Part shown: positions 62,305-64,000 of the stretch, in pieces | Layout of the letters: every line of letters begins with the position of its first letter | How positions within the stretch are numbered: the stretch's first letter is position 1 | Assembly: GCA_963820795.1 (NCBI GenBank) | Contig: CAWGBJ010000012.1 | Location: 65,061 to 129,060, forward strand | From: Roseiarcus sp963820795 | GTDB lineage: Bacteria > Pseudomonadota > Alphaproteobacteria > Rhizobiales > Beijerinckiaceae | Reading direction: 5' to 3' | Length of the DNA stretch: 64,000 nt | Notes under the pieces: generated by a model | What the model was told of the DNA's origin: nothing | The model's input: only the letters and a program-made list of their open reading frames with translations | Databases searched by the model: none | Made by a program: the position numbers and the translations under genes

Positions 62305-63533
62305 GGGCGCTCCGCAAGTCGTCTGCCATGGCTTTGAGTTCGGCGGTCTTGCGGAGCATCGGGTAGTTTCCATGCCACTGCACGAAGTCCGCTCCGCCCA
62401 TGAAGGCACCGTGTTTCGCCGTGCGCCCGTCGTAGTGCCAGAAATCGAAGTAAACAAAATCAATGGGCTGCGAGAACGGCGGCCCGTTCAAGACTCCATC
62501 CTTCCGCAGACCATCGACTAGAGCCTTGGCCGCGGAGACTTTCTCGTTCGTGGCCTGCACTACTTGTTCCGCCCTCTGGTAAACCGGGTCGATGATCGAG
62601 GGGTATGACACTGCGCGCAGATCTGCTTCATCTTGGCCTGCGCCGCGGCGTAGTTCGGACGCTTCTCGCTCACCGCATTCGCCAGGTAGTACGACAGCCT
62701 CTCCGATGGATCATGCGTGACACCCAGGCCGTTGATGCCGCTCATATGACACGTGGCGCAGGTTGGAACGAACATATCGCGCGTCGTCAGGCTCTTGGGA
62801 GCGACACTCAGGTTGAGCAACTTCTCTTGCGCCGCAAACATTACACCGTGCTTGGATTCTCTCGATAGATCTCCATTTGCGAATGATCGGGGCCTAGGTG
62901 ACATTGCCCGCAGGCGCGGGGTAAGCGCGCAAGCGCGACGGAACTCGTATGCCGCGTATGGCAGGCGGTGCACGTACCGAGAGTCCCGTCTGGGGATTTG
63001 GCTTCCGACGCTGTGGCACTGCTCGCACCCGCTCGCCATGGCCGGTGCCCCTTCCGATAGCACAAACGGGTGCGGGGGACGTCGCGTCGCACCCGGCTGG
63101 TATGTCTCAGAAAACTTCACCTGCTCTGGCGTCAATCCCTTTTCGCCGTAAATTGCCGCCCAGGAGGGCGCCGCGTGCCGGCTGCGGACAAATTGCTGGT
63201 AGATCTGCTCGTGGCAGGCTCGGCAGTTCCCCGCTGTCGAGCCGCACACTGGCGATCACAAACCCGTGATGATCTTTCTTGTCTTGTCCGGGCGCTGGCT
63301 GGTGGCATTCGAGGCAGCTCACCCCCTTCTGCGCGTGCTTGCTCATCTCGTATTCATGCACCACCGAATACTGCAGCCGCAATGGCACTCCGCGCACTTT
63401 CCCTGAGGCTCGCACGAGTCAGGAACCGGGCTGCTCCGTTTCAGCCTTCGGCCTGGGGCTCGGTTGATCAGAAACGCCGCCATACAAGACCAAACGCAAT
63501 CACAATCGCGATGAAGACTCGGCGGAGAGACAT
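62288..63533 (-). pseudogene. Octahaem c-type cytochrome of the hydroxylamine-oxidoreductase-like family, several frame breaks
   Basis: Following the minus strand through at least four frame changes gives one protein of about 415 residues: an N-terminal anchor (SLRRVFIAIVIAFGLV), then eight CXXCH sites in order CAECH, CLECH, CRACH, CEQCH, CTACH, CGQCH, CATCH and CAQCH, and a C-terminal HGAFMGGADFVQWHG typical of HAO-like multihaem proteins. It would sit in the periplasm and move electrons in nitrogen or other redox chemistry. Open pieces are 63343-63582, 63107-63415, 62841-63092, 62560-63249 and 62288-62611. I infer read errors rather than decay. Confidence 0.7.
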
Positions 63534-63735
63534 CGTAGGCCTCCCGTTGTTGGTGAACCGGAAAGATCAGCCATATTTTCAAATGAAATGGATTGGCGCA
63601 ACGTAGTGTAGCGCAAACGTGAACGCGAGGATCAGGACCGTTGTGTGGCTGTCGCGGATCGTAACGATCCTTTGTCTGCTTCGACCGCGTCCGTGGTTCT
63701 CATCGCTATTAATCCAAAGGTGTATAAAAGGTTTC

Positions 63736-64000
63736 ATCAGCGCATCGAGCAAGCAGCCGCCGGCACTCATCACCGGCGCTTCCGGGGGCATCGGATACGA
63801 ACTGGCCAAGCTATTCGCTCGCGATCGCCACAACCTGGTGCTCGTCGCGCGCAGCGCCGACAAACTCACTCAGATCGCCACGAAATTGCAATCCTTCACG
63901 GAATTACGGTTAAGACCATCGCCCTCGATCTCGCCGCCCCGCTCGCTCCGAAGTTTTTGTTCGATCAGTTGCACGGCGAACCCATCGACATCCTCATCAA
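63736..64000 (+). CDS. Short-chain dehydrogenase, partial at window end
   Basis: The frame reads SASSKQPPALITGASGGIGY then ELAKLFARDRHNLVLVARSA and DKLTQIATKLQ, a clear SDR cofactor fold, before a frame break near 63,890 (continuing ITVKTIALDLAAP and EPIDILI). The start codon is not clear; ATC at 63736 stands where ATG would be expected. The gene runs off the window. Confidence 0.6.
   Translation, partial: MSASSKQPPALITGASGGIGYELAKLFARDRHNLVLVARSADKLTQIATKLQSFTELRLRPSPSISPPRSLRSFCSISCTANPSTSSS

Larger units (their letters stand above)
59330..64000. other. Segment of apparently different (acidobacterial) origin
   Basis: From about 59,330 gene families, codon use and repeats differ from the rest: a LacD-type aldolase, a DUF4412-like secreted protein, an HAO-like octaheme cytochrome, and palindromic repeats of the type GACGTAGC-TT-GCTACGTC. 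A perfect intrinsic terminator also occurs here, of a kind not seen elsewhere in the window. I infer Acidobacteriota; the join could be an assembly chimera. Nearly every gene here carries several frame breaks. Confidence 0.6.

Overview
The window reads as two unlike pieces of DNA. Positions 1 to about 59,330 look like the chromosome of a high-GC alphaproteobacterium of the order Hyphomicrobiales (Rhizobiales). Signs of this are the SmoEFGK-MtlK polyol operon, DUF2865, an HpnI/ceramide-type glucosyltransferase, TolB/TPR-type class III cyclases, an AapJ-type binding protein and a dispersed repeat built on TTGGCAGGGAGTAACAGG. From about 59,330 to the end the genes look acidobacterial (LacD-type aldolase, HAO-like octaheme cytochrome, GACGTAGC..GCTACGTC palindromes). 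I read this as a probable assembly chimera, or less likely a transfer. This taxonomic reading is inference from families and repeats, not from a search.

Layout. 0.1-6.7 kb: a hybrid histidine kinase with three receivers, a PCMT-family methyltransferase and an orphan amino-acid binding protein. 6.8-10.3 kb: an AT-rich two-gene MutS-like ATPase module next to tRNA-Ser(GGA). 11-17.3 kb: tamA-tamB outer-membrane assembly genes. 17.4-20.8 kb: a cassette bounded by 35-bp imperfect inverted repeats, carrying one large protein made of an alpha/beta-hydrolase, a STAND-type NTPase and 42-residue repeats. This is the best candidate for an undescribed, probably defensive, system. 20.9-34 kb: mixed housekeeping and regulatory genes (cyclase, ABC exporter, SRPBCC pair, def, rmuC, cyclase pseudogene, cupin, SDR, zinc-cluster protein, COG0523 metallochaperone, WD40). 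34-45.5 kb: a polyol-use locus (kinase-HAD fusion, SorC regulator, smoEFGK, mtlK, a remnant of smoS, two SDRs). 45.5-52.7 kb: BON protein, glucosyltransferase, gltX, DUF2865, xseA, glutamine amidotransferase. 52.9-59.3 kb: an accessory region beginning at tRNA-Glu(CTC) with an IS1634-type element, a PD-(D/E)XK nuclease and fragments of DUF429 and DUF3102 genes. 59.3-64 kb: the acidobacterial-looking segment.

How genes work together. In the polyol locus SmoE/F/G/K import a hexitol, MtlK oxidises mannitol to fructose, the kinase-HAD fusion handles a sugar or sugar phosphate, and the SorC protein probably senses a phosphorylated sugar. TamA and TamB form one outer-membrane insertion machine and their genes overlap by ATGA.

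Sequence quality. At least a dozen genes are broken by a single indel while both halves stay well conserved. Where gene length allows a test, nearly all are one-base insertions. This looks more like uncorrected read error than decay. I mark such genes as pseudogene because the frame is broken, but many may be intact in the organism. Real decay is more likely for the cyclase at 28.2-29.3 kb and the smoS remnant at 43.8 kb, which carry large deletions.
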